From contig DXMA01000010.1 of the NCBI GenBank assembly GCA_019414445.1, forward strand, positions 1 through 64,000: 64,000 nt of DNA. Reading direction: 5' to 3'. The stretch is from Collinsella sp. Lineage in GTDB: Bacteria > Actinomycetota > Coriobacteriia > Coriobacteriales > Coriobacteriaceae. The notes under the pieces are model-generated. The model was given only the letters and a program-made list of their open reading frames with translations, was not told the DNA's origin and searched no databases. Positions 43,734 through 52,800 of the stretch are shown in pieces. The position numbers were made by a program, and so were the translations under genes. Position 1 is the first letter of the stretch, and every line of letters begins with the position of its first letter.

Positions 43734-45698
43734 CTACTCCTCCGCGCCCTGGCCGTTGCCCTCGTCCTCGGAGGGGGCGCCATCCTCGACGCGTGGCACG
43801 GGCTCGTCGAGAGCGAACACGCCGTCGGCAGAGCTGTCGTACTCGGCGCAGATCTCGGAGTACGTGAAGTCGGGGTGACGGAATACCTTCGGGCGCTTCA
43901 TCTTCGCGGCGTCCTCGTAGAGGTAGAGCAGCACCTTGCTCTTGAACGCCTCGTCGAAGGCCTCGTCGTCATCCAGTGCGGACTCCGTGAGGAAGAACGG
44001 GCCCAGGAGCTTGTCCTCGTTGACGCGCGCTTTGCCCTTGAGCAGGCCGTTGATGGCGTGGCGAAGGACGTTCCACTCCACGGGCTCGCGCTTCGCGCCG
44101 ATGCGCACGACTTTGCCGGCGTACTTTCCCTCGCCCTCGTCGATTCCCATGTAGCGAAACTCCCAGCGGCGCTTGAAGGCGGTGTCCATCGGGAACACGC
44201 CCTGGTCGGCGCTGTTCATAGTTGTCCAAATGTAGAGGTTGGAGGGCAGGCGCATCGCGTTCACGCGATGCGCGACGTTCTCCTCGTGGCTGTAGAGCCC
44301 CGGGGTCTCGTCCGCGCACCCGGATGCATCGTAGAACTCCTTCCAGAGGAACTCTCCGAGATCGACGGGAACGTCCACGTCGTACTCGCTCACCCCGTCG
44401 CCTTTGCGGTCGAGCAGTTGGAATACGTCGCCGAACACTGCGGCGGGGTTCGCGCGGTTGATCTCCTCAACGATGAGGAGGTAGTCCTCATTGGGATGGG
44501 TCTTCGCCTCGACGTAGCTCTTCACGAGGGGTCCGGGGACGAACTCATAGGAGATGTAGGGCCTCCTCATGTTCTCGGACAGCGACTCGTCGGGCTTCTG
44601 CTCGGGCCACTGCATCGTCGGCTTGTAGCAGCCCACGAAGGAGGCGTAGCTGTAGTCCGGGTGGAACGTGACGCGACGCGTGTGCGCCTTATCGAAGTGC
44701 TCCCCGGCGAGTTTGTTCAAGCTGTGCGACTTGCCGGTGCCGGGGGCTCCAAAATAAATAAGATTATAAGGAAGTTTAACCTCGCTGGCTTCACTGGTCT
44801 CAGCGGTCTTAGTTTCAGCATTAGACGACAAATCAGAGTAGTCCACTCTTGCTGTATTGAATGACGTGAAAGCCCTAGACTTGTAATCATTAAGTTCGGC
44901 TTTGTTCACGCCCTTGGCAAGGATGACGTTTTTCGCATTATTAGTCGAGATGGGCGAGAGCCAGGGATTGAGACCGTCGATAATAAGGTTCTTAACTGCC
45001 CTTACAGGGCCTTTCGGATCGCTGTTGGTACACGTTAAGACTTTTTTCGTCTCTAATTCATTTGCGGAAAGCAGGGCGTCGTACACACATGGAAGAGAAT
45101 ATAAATAGCCATTCACGTCATTATCTGTTTTGCAGACGACCTGATCAGAGAAAATGCCAAGCATTCGAATTAGTCGATTCTCAACGACGTGATCAAGCTC
45201 TTTTTTCGATTGAAGCCATGCAAACAGCACCGTGATATATTCAATCGGACTTGTGGAGATAAGAATTCCAATCAAATCAATATTGCTCGTAAGCCTAATT
45301 ACTCGGTCACCTCTGACCAGTTCGCCATCTTTCTTTATACGCTCGGCCGAACGAGGAGAACCAACCGTGCTTACTCGCGCAAGACGCCATACTAGGCACA
45401 AAACAGCATCCAAGGATTCAATTTGCGCTTGAAAAAGTGACACAGTATTAAGGCCTAGGTCAGTCTCTTTCACAGGTACATTGAGACTATTGGCATAGCT
45501 AAGCAGCAGCTTTAAACTGGACTCACCGTCAACCAGTTCGTTGGCAGGCGTGATCGTCATTTTCGCAGGCTTCTCTTTTGCCAGCCACAATAGAATCAGC
45601 AACGCAAGCGTTCGTTTGGGATCCTTTACCACTGAGCTGGATACCCACAGCCTAGGGCTAATTGGTTCGCGAAACTCGAGCTTACTGGGAAGCAGCAC
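43734..45698 (-). CDS. McrB-like AAA+ GTPase restriction subunit (LlaJI R1-like), chimeric
   Basis: 654 residues. Walker A GAPGTGKS (317-324), Walker B LLIVEEINRANPAAVFGDVF with the McrB-type EEINR, and WTTMNSADQGVFPMDTAFKRRW (sensor and MNxxD signature) are all McrB features. The N-terminal 300 residues are the specificity or DNA-binding part. Base composition changes sharply at about 44750, beside the Walker A codons. The N-terminal coding half is AT-rich and the AAA+ half GC-rich, so the gene looks recombined. It moves on DNA and activates the endonuclease. Confidence 0.87.
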   Translation of the reverse strand: MLLPSKLEFREPISPRLWVSSSVVKDPKRTLALLILLWLAKEKPAKMTITPANELVDGESSLKLLLSYANSLNVPVKETDLGLNTVSLFQAQIESLDAVLCLVWRLARVSTVGSPRSAERIKKDGELVRGDRVIRLTSNIDLIGILISTSPIEYITVLFAWLQSKKELDHVVENRLIRMLGIFSDQVVCKTDNDVNGYLYSLPCVYDALLSANELETKKVLTCTNSDPKGPVRAVKNLIIDGLNPWLSPISTNNAKNVILAKGVNKAELNDYKSRAFTSFNTARVDYSDLSSNAETKTAETSEASEVKLPYNLIYFGAPGTGKSHSLNKLAGEHFDKAHTRRVTFHPDYSYASFVGCYKPTMQWPEQKPDESLSENMRRPYISYEFVPGPLVKSYVEAKTHPNEDYLLIVEEINRANPAAVFGDVFQLLDRKGDGVSEYDVDVPVDLGEFLWKEFYDASGCADETPGLYSHEENVAHRVNAMRLPSNLYIWTTMNSADQGVFPMDTAFKRRWEFRYMGIDEGEGKYAGKVVRIGAKREPVEWNVLRHAINGLLKGKARVNEDKLLGPFFLTESALDDDEAFDEAFKSKVLLYLYEDAAKMKRPKVFRHPDFTYSEICAEYDSSADGVFALDEPVPRVEDGAPSEDEGNGQGAEE

Positions 45699-45711
45699 GG
45701 TTCACCACTCC

Positions 45712-46776
45712 TTACGATTTGAGGTCATGCATGATCTGCTCGGCAATTGCCTTACCAAGCAGGGGTGGGACAGCGTTGCCGACTTGCTTCATCTGTGACG
45801 ACTTGGCCCCATAGAAATGATACGTGTCCGGAAAGGATTGGATGCGAGCAGCCTCCCGAGTGGTTATCGCTCGGTTCAGGAACGGGTGCGTGAACTCGCC
45901 CGATGACGGCGTGTCGTACCGCGTAGTGATCGTCCTCGCGATGCCATCCTTCTTCATCCGGCACCAAGTGCCGCTGTAGATGGACTTGGTGAGGTGCTCG
46001 GTGGGGAGCATCTCCTTGCCGTGCTCGGGCGGAATCATCCTCAGTCGCTCCAGGGTGATCTTAGAGTGCGCGGTCGCGATGTGGTTGTAGAGCTCGGTCG
46101 ACCCATCGCGCATCATGCGTTGGTATGCCGATTGTGGCTTGTTGCGGTATTTTGAGACTTCCTCGCCTTCTCCGGATTCCAAATAGGCGAGGTCGCTAAT
46201 GGCGTCCCATATGGTCGCGGATCGGCCGTAGGGGGCCGGGAGGGCGACGGTCTCGTCGGCGTCAAGTTTACCGATGATGCAAGTACGGTGCCTATCCTGC
46301 GGCACGCCGTAATCAGCAGCACAAAGGACGCCGCAGTTGACGGCATAGCCCAGGGCGCTGAACAGCTCCACTATCTCGTTCTTGAAGTAGCCGTTCTCGG
46401 TCGTCAGGAGGGTGGGGACGTTCTCGATGACGAAGTACTTCGGCTTCACGAACTTGACCACGTCGTAGTACTTGAGGAAGAGGAAATTCCTCGGGTCGTT
46501 GATGCTCTTCCTCTGGCCCTTCTGGGAGAATCCTTGGCAGGGAGGGCCGCCGATGACGATGGTCGTCTTGCCCGCGTACTCGGAAAAGGTCTTCTCAATA
46601 TCGAGGTCACGAATATCGGCGACCACCATTTTGGTATCCGGCCGATTGCGTGTGTATGCCTCGGCAATAGACGGATCGAACTCATTTGCAATCTTCACGT
46701 CGAAACCGGCCATTTCGAACCCAAGAGAAAGGCCGCCCACGCCGGCAAACAAATCAATTACTGTCGGTTTCGTCAT
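45712..46776 (-). CDS. C5-cytosine DNA methyltransferase
   Basis: 354 residues. Motif I DLFAGVGGLSLGFEMAGF, motif IV GGPPCQGFSQKGQR with the catalytic cysteine, motif VI FVIENVPTL, motif VIII QDRHRTCIIG, and QVGNAVPPLLG near the end. It protects the host recognition site against the LlaJI-type nuclease. It overlaps the upstream methyltransferase by four bases. Confidence 0.94.
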   Translation of the reverse strand: MTKPTVIDLFAGVGGLSLGFEMAGFDVKIANEFDPSIAEAYTRNRPDTKMVVADIRDLDIEKTFSEYAGKTTIVIGGPPCQGFSQKGQRKSINDPRNFLFLKYYDVVKFVKPKYFVIENVPTLLTTENGYFKNEIVELFSALGYAVNCGVLCAADYGVPQDRHRTCIIGKLDADETVALPAPYGRSATIWDAISDLAYLESGEGEEVSKYRNKPQSAYQRMMRDGSTELYNHIATAHSKITLERLRMIPPEHGKEMLPTEHLTKSIYSGTWCRMKKDGIARTITTRYDTPSSGEFTHPFLNRAITTREAARIQSFPDTYHFYGAKSSQMKQVGNAVPPLLGKAIAEQIMHDLKS

Positions 46777-47702
46777 AGCTCGTCCTGGATCCTCTTGGTT
46801 GCGATGTCGTAATAGGACTTCTCTAGTTCAATGCCGGTAAAACGTCTTCCGTCGCGAACCGCGGAAACCCCGGAGCTTCCGCTGCCCATGAAGGGGTCGA
46901 GCACGAGGTCGCCCGGATTGGAAAGCTTCTCAACGAAGAAGTCCATGAGCGCGACGGGCTTCTGGGTCGGGTGCTTGCCGTACTCGCGCTCTCGCTTCGG
47001 GGTGACCGGGGACTCGAAGAAGTCGTGAACGGCCTTGCCGTCGTTGTTGAACGTGCCGACTCGCGCTCCATACGTGAAGTAGATCCACGATTCGGTGGAA
47101 TTCACGAAGTGAAGATTCATGTTCCTCGGCATGGGGTTCTGCTTATGCCATGTCCCGGTTGTCTTGTAATAGAACCCGTGCTTTACGGCCTGCGTGATAA
47201 TCGACTCGACCTTGATGACCGCCATGAATACGATCATGGAACCACCCGGCTTCATGACACGGGCGGCTTCCTCAAAGAACGAGTCCATGGACTCGTTCCA
47301 TTCCTCGTACTCGAGGTTGTCCCAGCCCGCCGCCCCGAAGTAGTTATCTCGGAGCGCCTTGAGGTTCGTTGCGCGCTCCTTCATGAACAGGCCGAGGTTA
47401 TAGGGAGGGTCGGTAAGAATAAGGTCAACTGAATCGCTAGCGAGGCCATGAAGGGCTTCCAGACAGTCGCCGTTGATCAAGGTTGGCTCAAAGTGTTCGC
47501 TCTGATTATCGGGTTTTTCACAATCCGTCTCGGAGCAACGTCCCTCCGTCCACGCGTCAACGGCGCTGTATTTGAATCTCCACTGGTGGCCGACCTTCTG
47601 GGCGGGAAACTCCTTGGTTTTAATCCAGCTGCGAATCGTTTCCGGGGTCACTCCAACATGGGAGGCTATATCCTTCATAGTCACCCAAGACTCTTCCATC
47701 AT
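46773..47702 (-). CDS. DPPY-type DNA methyltransferase with an excisionase-like N-terminus
   Basis: 309 residues. An N-terminal MerR/excisionase-like helix-turn-helix (VTMKDIASHVGVTPETIRSWIKTKEFPAQKVGHQWRF) is followed by a beta-class amino-methyltransferase: motif IV LTDPPYN, then HPTQKP and motif I LVLDPFMGSGSSGVSA. It makes N6-methyladenine or N4-methylcytosine. The fused DNA-binding domain is unusual and may let it also regulate the operon, of which it is the first gene. Classic LlaJI uses two C5 enzymes, so this partner is different. Confidence 0.9.
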   Translation of the reverse strand: MMEESWVTMKDIASHVGVTPETIRSWIKTKEFPAQKVGHQWRFKYSAVDAWTEGRCSETDCEKPDNQSEHFEPTLINGDCLEALHGLASDSVDLILTDPPYNLGLFMKERATNLKALRDNYFGAAGWDNLEYEEWNESMDSFFEEAARVMKPGGSMIVFMAVIKVESIITQAVKHGFYYKTTGTWHKQNPMPRNMNLHFVNSTESWIYFTYGARVGTFNNDGKAVHDFFESPVTPKREREYGKHPTQKPVALMDFFVEKLSNPGDLVLDPFMGSGSSGVSAVRDGRRFTGIELEKSYYDIATKRIQDEL

Positions 47703-48037
47703 TGCCCCCGAACAAGAAATAACGCGAATTAGCAGAAAATAGCGCGATTATAAAGCCGGGTTGCGCCAATGTATAGGCTTGACCTACGATGGAAATCTGC
47801 ATGCGAGCTCGGACAGGCAAAGTTAACGCAAACAACATCTTTTGCCGCCCAGCGCCGGCAAACACTGCTGCGCGACGCCCACGCGCGCATGATGTTCACG
47901 GGGCGCCGCCGTCACGTACTCCGCCGCACACGTCAGTGGTTGCCATCCTTGGCGGCGGGCATCCCGCCGTGTGTTTGTTAACGTCGTGATTACGGGTTTG
48001 GTCACATCCGTTTTTCGGAATTGAGCATGAGCGCTAG
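47703..48037. other. Upstream region of the defence operon with a small inverted-repeat element
   Basis: No gene. GTTAACGCAAACA (from 47821) and TGTTTGTTAAC (to about 47983) form outward inverted ends around about 160 bp of GC-rich, locally palindromic DNA, possibly a small non-autonomous element or a promoter region. Confidence 0.35.
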
Positions 48038-48307
48038 CTGCTCAGGAAGTTCGGCGGGTACGGCCTTCTCGTGCTCGACGAGTGGCTGCTGAACAAGCCC
48101 GACGACCTGTTCAGGGCGATGCTGCTCGAGCTCATGGAGCTGCGCTGCGGTTCGTCCTCGACCGTCTTCTGCGCGCAGTACAGGTCGAAGGGCTGGCACG
48201 CCAGGTTGGGCGGCGGGATTTACGCCGGGGCGATCATGGACAGGATCGTGCACGGCACTGTCTGGCTAGAGATGGGAGACGTCAACATGCGCGACATATA
48301 CGGCTGA
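48038..48307 (+). pseudogene. IS21-family istB remnant (3' third)
   Basis: After an in-frame TAG (48035-48037) the frame reads LLRKFGGYGLLVLDEWLLNKP, then LELMELRCGSSSTVFCAQYRS, GWHARLGG, AIMDRIVHGTVWLEMG and a stop. These are the Walker B and C-terminal blocks of IstB transposition ATPases. The upstream two thirds and istA are missing. Confidence 0.8.
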
Positions 48308-48658
48308 CGGTGCTGAACGGACACCGGCGGTACCGATTCACGATACCGCCGGTACTGTCCCGCAATATTCGCGGTACGGAAACGCATAAATACTCACAAT
48401 ACTGGTACCGTCATGATTTATCCAGCGGCGATTATGGCGCGTATAGACGATGCTGGGCGCCCATGTCTGATTCAAGATTCAAATTTGCTACGAGCGCGCT
48501 CTAATAGTCAATACGTCGTATACGGGTTGTGTTACTCTTTTTGTGAACGGCGGAGCCCTTTATGGATGGCTTCGCCGTTCACCGTTAAATAGTGGCACTT
48601 TCAATCTCCTGGTTATATTGACTGAATAAAATGTTGATTGTTCAGATTGGAGGCGGCT
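48308..48658. other. Gene-free gap with IS-end-like sequence and a hairpin
   Basis: The stretch after istB repeats ACCGGCGGTAC, ACCGCCGGTAC and GCGGTAC in both orientations, as at the right end of an IS21 element. TGAACGGCGGAGCC (48544-48557) pairs with GGCTTCGCCGTTCA (48568-48581). The WYL gene's ribosome site follows. Confidence 0.45.
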
Positions 48659-49843
48659 ATGGTTCAACCGAAAACCCAAGGAAATCACCGAGCATATCCA
48701 AAGGAGCTGGCGATATATGTCGAGCGTATCCTATTGGAGGAAACCGATGCTGGGCTTGGCAAAGGGTTGAGCGTTTCGGACATAATGGCGGAGCTTAAAG
48801 CTCGTTATGGATATGAAGTTAAGCGTGACACAGTGCAGGGCGTATTGAACGCACTTGTTGATTCTGGATCAAAAAAGCCTTCGCTCTGCAATAATGCGGG
48901 CGTCAGTCCGTTAACCGAGATGAATAGAATCGACCTCGACAACAGTTGCCTGAATCCGTTCTACACAGTGATTGCAAGTCGGTTGGCATGTAAGGGCGAG
49001 CGACTGACGAATGGTGAGGGGGATCCTGCTCCTAAAAATGCGAAGCACCTGTACAGCATAGAGCGTCAAATTGATGGTGCGCAAATTGAGCATTTGTGCC
49101 GTCTCATCGAAGCTTCTACGGGTGTAGGTGGAGCCGACGCGCTCGAGCATGCAGTTCTTCGCCTGCTGTGCGGCGAAGAAAGGCAGCAGATTGAAGATCG
49201 TTTGGCTCAAGAAAACGCCCTGCTCAAAAGCGGCAGAATTGCAAATATGGAAGCAACGCTTGCAAATTTGAAGTTATTGGAAAAGGCCATTAGCCAAAGG
49301 CAGAGAGTCCGCTTTCGAACTTCTGATAAGGGGCGACTGCATAGCCATACGCCATATCATCTATGCATGCACGATGGCTACTACTACCTGTTTGTGGGTC
49401 ACAAGGGTGCTGCGAGGTCTTTTGACGCAATTCGAGTTGATAGCCTGCGGGATATAACCATTGCTGGACCAGTGGATGATGCAAAAGGTCGTTTTGAAGC
49501 GATGGCCGAAGAGGCGAAAAGGTTCTCTCGTGCTGGCGTGAACAGGATGTTTAGTGACGATATAGTTACGGTTCGCGTAAGGTGCCATAGCCAGGCAAAG
49601 GAGAAGTATCTTTTAGCCGAATTTGCCGGGAACGATGGGTTTCGGTGCGAGACGCAGGACGGGCACCCAAATCCAGAGTATTCGTTTATGGCATCGTATG
49701 ACGGCATGAAAACATGGGCGATGAAGTGGCTCGATGTGTTTGAGATACTTCAACCAAAGAAATTGCGCGATGACGTCGTGGACATCATTGGACATAAATG
49801 TATCTATGTGAGTGCGAGGACTGATTCAAATGACCCCTGCTGA
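48659..49843 (+). CDS. WYL-domain transcriptional regulator
   Basis: 394 residues. A predicted winged helix near the start (ILLEETDAGLGKGLSVSDIMAELKARYGYEVKRDTVQGVLNALVD) leads to a helical middle and a WYL-type domain (AISQRQRVRFRT, TPYHLCMHDGYYYLFVGHKGAARSFDAIRVDSLRDITI). A C-terminal extension follows. WYL proteins often control defence genes and sense nucleic acids or nucleotides. TTGGAGGCGG precedes ATG 48659. The stop overlaps the helicase start by 14 bases. Codon use is AT-richer than the core genes. Confidence 0.85.
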   Translation: MVQPKTQGNHRAYPKELAIYVERILLEETDAGLGKGLSVSDIMAELKARYGYEVKRDTVQGVLNALVDSGSKKPSLCNNAGVSPLTEMNRIDLDNSCLNPFYTVIASRLACKGERLTNGEGDPAPKNAKHLYSIERQIDGAQIEHLCRLIEASTGVGGADALEHAVLRLLCGEERQQIEDRLAQENALLKSGRIANMEATLANLKLLEKAISQRQRVRFRTSDKGRLHSHTPYHLCMHDGYYYLFVGHKGAARSFDAIRVDSLRDITIAGPVDDAKGRFEAMAEEAKRFSRAGVNRMFSDDIVTVRVRCHSQAKEKYLLAEFAGNDGFRCETQDGHPNPEYSFMASYDGMKTWAMKWLDVFEILQPKKLRDDVVDIIGHKCIYVSARTDSNDPC

Positions 49844-52800
49844 GAAAAAGCAAGCAATTGGCGATGCGTTGGATTACTGGTATTTGCTCGATTTTTTGAG
49901 CCAAGGCGACCAACCCGAAGATAAGAAAAATCCGCCTAGGCCCAGAAAAGGAATGCTTGATGACTGCTTTGTTCCAGAAGAGCGGGACGACCAGTACTTA
50001 AGGACGCCTTTTGAAGAAGCGAGAGAACGTGCGGATAGTGTCACAAACGGCGAAAACTGGCCGATCTCAACGATTTATTGTCACCTGGGCTCCGTTCCGC
50101 GCGAAGCGGTCATGACTTATATTGCAGAAAAACCGGGGAATGAAATCGAAAAAGAGGATGAGTGCATGACGGTCGCACTATTAGGTGTGAGTCCTGATGG
50201 TCAATTTGTCAGCCTTGAGTTGTCCTCTTTATTTTGGTGGTTGAAGAGGAACGTCGGGAATAGCCTAAATGCCATCGTTAGCTTTGAGAAAGAGCAGGAT
50301 GAAATCCGCAATAAAATCAACGAAAAACTCAATGGAACAAAGCTGACATATGGTGTCATTAGGGACCTTGTCGATAGTTGCGTCCGACCAATGATTGAGG
50401 GGATTGCCAGCTGCCTTCCCGACGGTGACGGGGCTGAACGTATCAGCGAGTGGTGTTCAAGGCTGCTTGTTGAATATAGAGCAATGAAGCCAAAGGACAA
50501 TGGGGGCGATGCGTACCCAGTGTTCGACCAATCGCTCTGTCACTCATTTTTCGCAAAAGATATTTCCCGGATAAATGAGCAGTGCAAGTCAGGGTCATTC
50601 GACGATTTGGATAAGGGGCCGCTGCCTCTAGTCGCCGCTTACCTTGAAGGCGGCTTGAGGGAGGAGTCTGCCTGTGGAGAGATTGATCTTCTGGGCGGCG
50701 AAGACGATGATGATCTGACTGCCCGTGCAGATTTTTTTTCTGAAGTGTTGGGAGCCGGCGCTACACCTATCGGTCGCTGGCCGAGTAAATACTCCTTGAG
50801 TTTGATGCAACAAGTGGCGGTAAATCTTGCGGTTGGTCGTGGCGGTTCGACACGCAAATACCCCGCAAACGACGTTATGTCGGTTAACGGTCCCCCGGGC
50901 ACGGGAAAAACAACCCTGCTCAAGGACATCGTTGCGGCTAACGTTGTCGAAAAAGCCCGTCTGCTGTGCGAATATGACAAGCCCGATGACGCCTTCGAAG
51001 AGGTGGAACTTAGCAAAGATTATCTCAAGTATGCTGAGAATCCATATCGCTTCAAAAAGGGCAGGACCGGAGATGCGATAAATAGTCTCAGCATTTTGGT
51101 CTGCTCGACAAACAATGCAGCAGTTGAAAATATCGCCAAAGAGCTTCCTGATGGAAAGGCGTTCTGGGAGGGTATAGACGAATCTGAGAAAAAGGAGTTT
51201 CTAGAGTCAGATTTGTCCAACATTGTTTGGGGAAAGAAAAACGAGCAGAAACCGGTGGATGATCTCTATTTCTCTTCGGCGCTCGTTGACAATAATGGCA
51301 ATCTTCGCGACCCTGCGCATCCTGGGCTTATGATTGCGGCATGTCTGGGAAACCGTAGGAATATTAATAATTTCAGAGATTGCGAGCTTTCTTCGCTGCA
51401 GTTTAGCGGCGGGCTGGGAAAGGGCAAGCGGTTTTCTAAGGCGAAGAAACTGTTTCTTGTTCAATACAAAAAGGTATCCGATCGATTCGATCGAATGGAG
51501 GAACAAGCCGCTAAGAAACGCGAGCTTCTGAACCTTAAATCGCGTTTGCCTCAATTGGATCGTGAGTGTCAAAAGGACGAGCGAAAGATAGTTGAAGAGC
51601 TGACAATCGAAACGGTATGCCTGCCTCATCCTTTTGAAGGCGGTGCTGCAGGCGATGTCCGGAAATATCTTGATGACATTGCGAAGTATACCGCCGATTA
51701 TGAGGAGAGAAAGAGAGCGCTCGAAAAAGAGCTGCGCGATGCGGAAGAAAAGGCCAGTGGACGGATCTGGAGCATTTTGTATAAGGGTCGCGTGTCCGAT
51801 TGCCGTGAAGAGCTCGATTCCTTTATGCAGCAAACCAAGTCGGAGCAGAAACTTGTTGAGCTGCGTACGGGATTTGAGGACAAATACGAAGAATTAGAGA
51901 ATGAAAAGAAGAAACTAGTCTCTTTGCAGGTGAAGATTAAGGGGTTAGAGGACGTAGTCAAGGGCACTAAATCTGTCGAGACGATTGACGAGCGTTTTGT
52001 TGAGTCTATCTCAAAGGGGGATAACGAAAGCCGAAAGAGCGCTCATCTTTATAATCCATCCGATGACGATGAACTAAAAAAGGAGCGTAACCTGCTATTT
52101 CTGTACGCGCTGCAGGTGACACGCGAGTTCATTCTCGAATCAAAATGCATGCGGAACAACATTACGTTTCTACGAACATACTGGGGAGCTAAAGACAAAG
52201 GCGCCGATTCTGGCAAAAAGGAGTTGATAGAGTTCACGCAAGCCGACAGACGGAAGATGGCCCCTGCGCTTTTTCAGGCACTCGGTTTGCTTACCCCAGT
52301 GATTTCTTCCACATTTGCGTCGATTGGTCGCATGCTTGAGGATGTTCAGATTGGTGGGGCTGTACCCCTGTTCGGCCTGTTGATTATAGATGAGGCTGGA
52401 CAGGCGGTGCCGTATGCCGCTTTGGGTGCCCTTGCCCGCAGTCGACGTGCAATGATTGTCGGCGACCCTTCTCAGATTGAGCCTGTGATTACTGGGGATG
52501 TTAAGGAGCTCCGCGCTACCCTTGGTAAAAAAGTATTGCTGCCGTTTAAGGGAGACATGGCTTCGGTCCAACGACTTGCCGATGCCGTTAATCCCTATGG
52601 CCATCTGCGCAGCAATGGCGAGGGTGATCAATGGATTGGTTGCCCGCTTGTGGTTCATCGTCGCTGCATATCGCCCATGTTCGATATCTCGAATGAAATT
52701 TCGTATCAGGGCTCCATGCTTAACGAGACGGCTAATCCAAAAAAGGATCTCGCTGGCAGCTTTTATCTAAAGTCCTCACAGTGGATCAATGTTGCAGGAT

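Noticed and set aside
43128..44864. 578-codon plus-strand frame opposite the LlaJI endonuclease and McrB-like gene
   Set aside because: The minus-strand proteins have full catalytic motifs. The plus-strand frame exists only in the GC-rich part and ends where composition changes.
49812..49829. GTG start for the helicase six codons upstream
   Set aside because: ATG 49830 is a better codon and gives the normal overlap with the WYL gene. The GTG has no better ribosome site.
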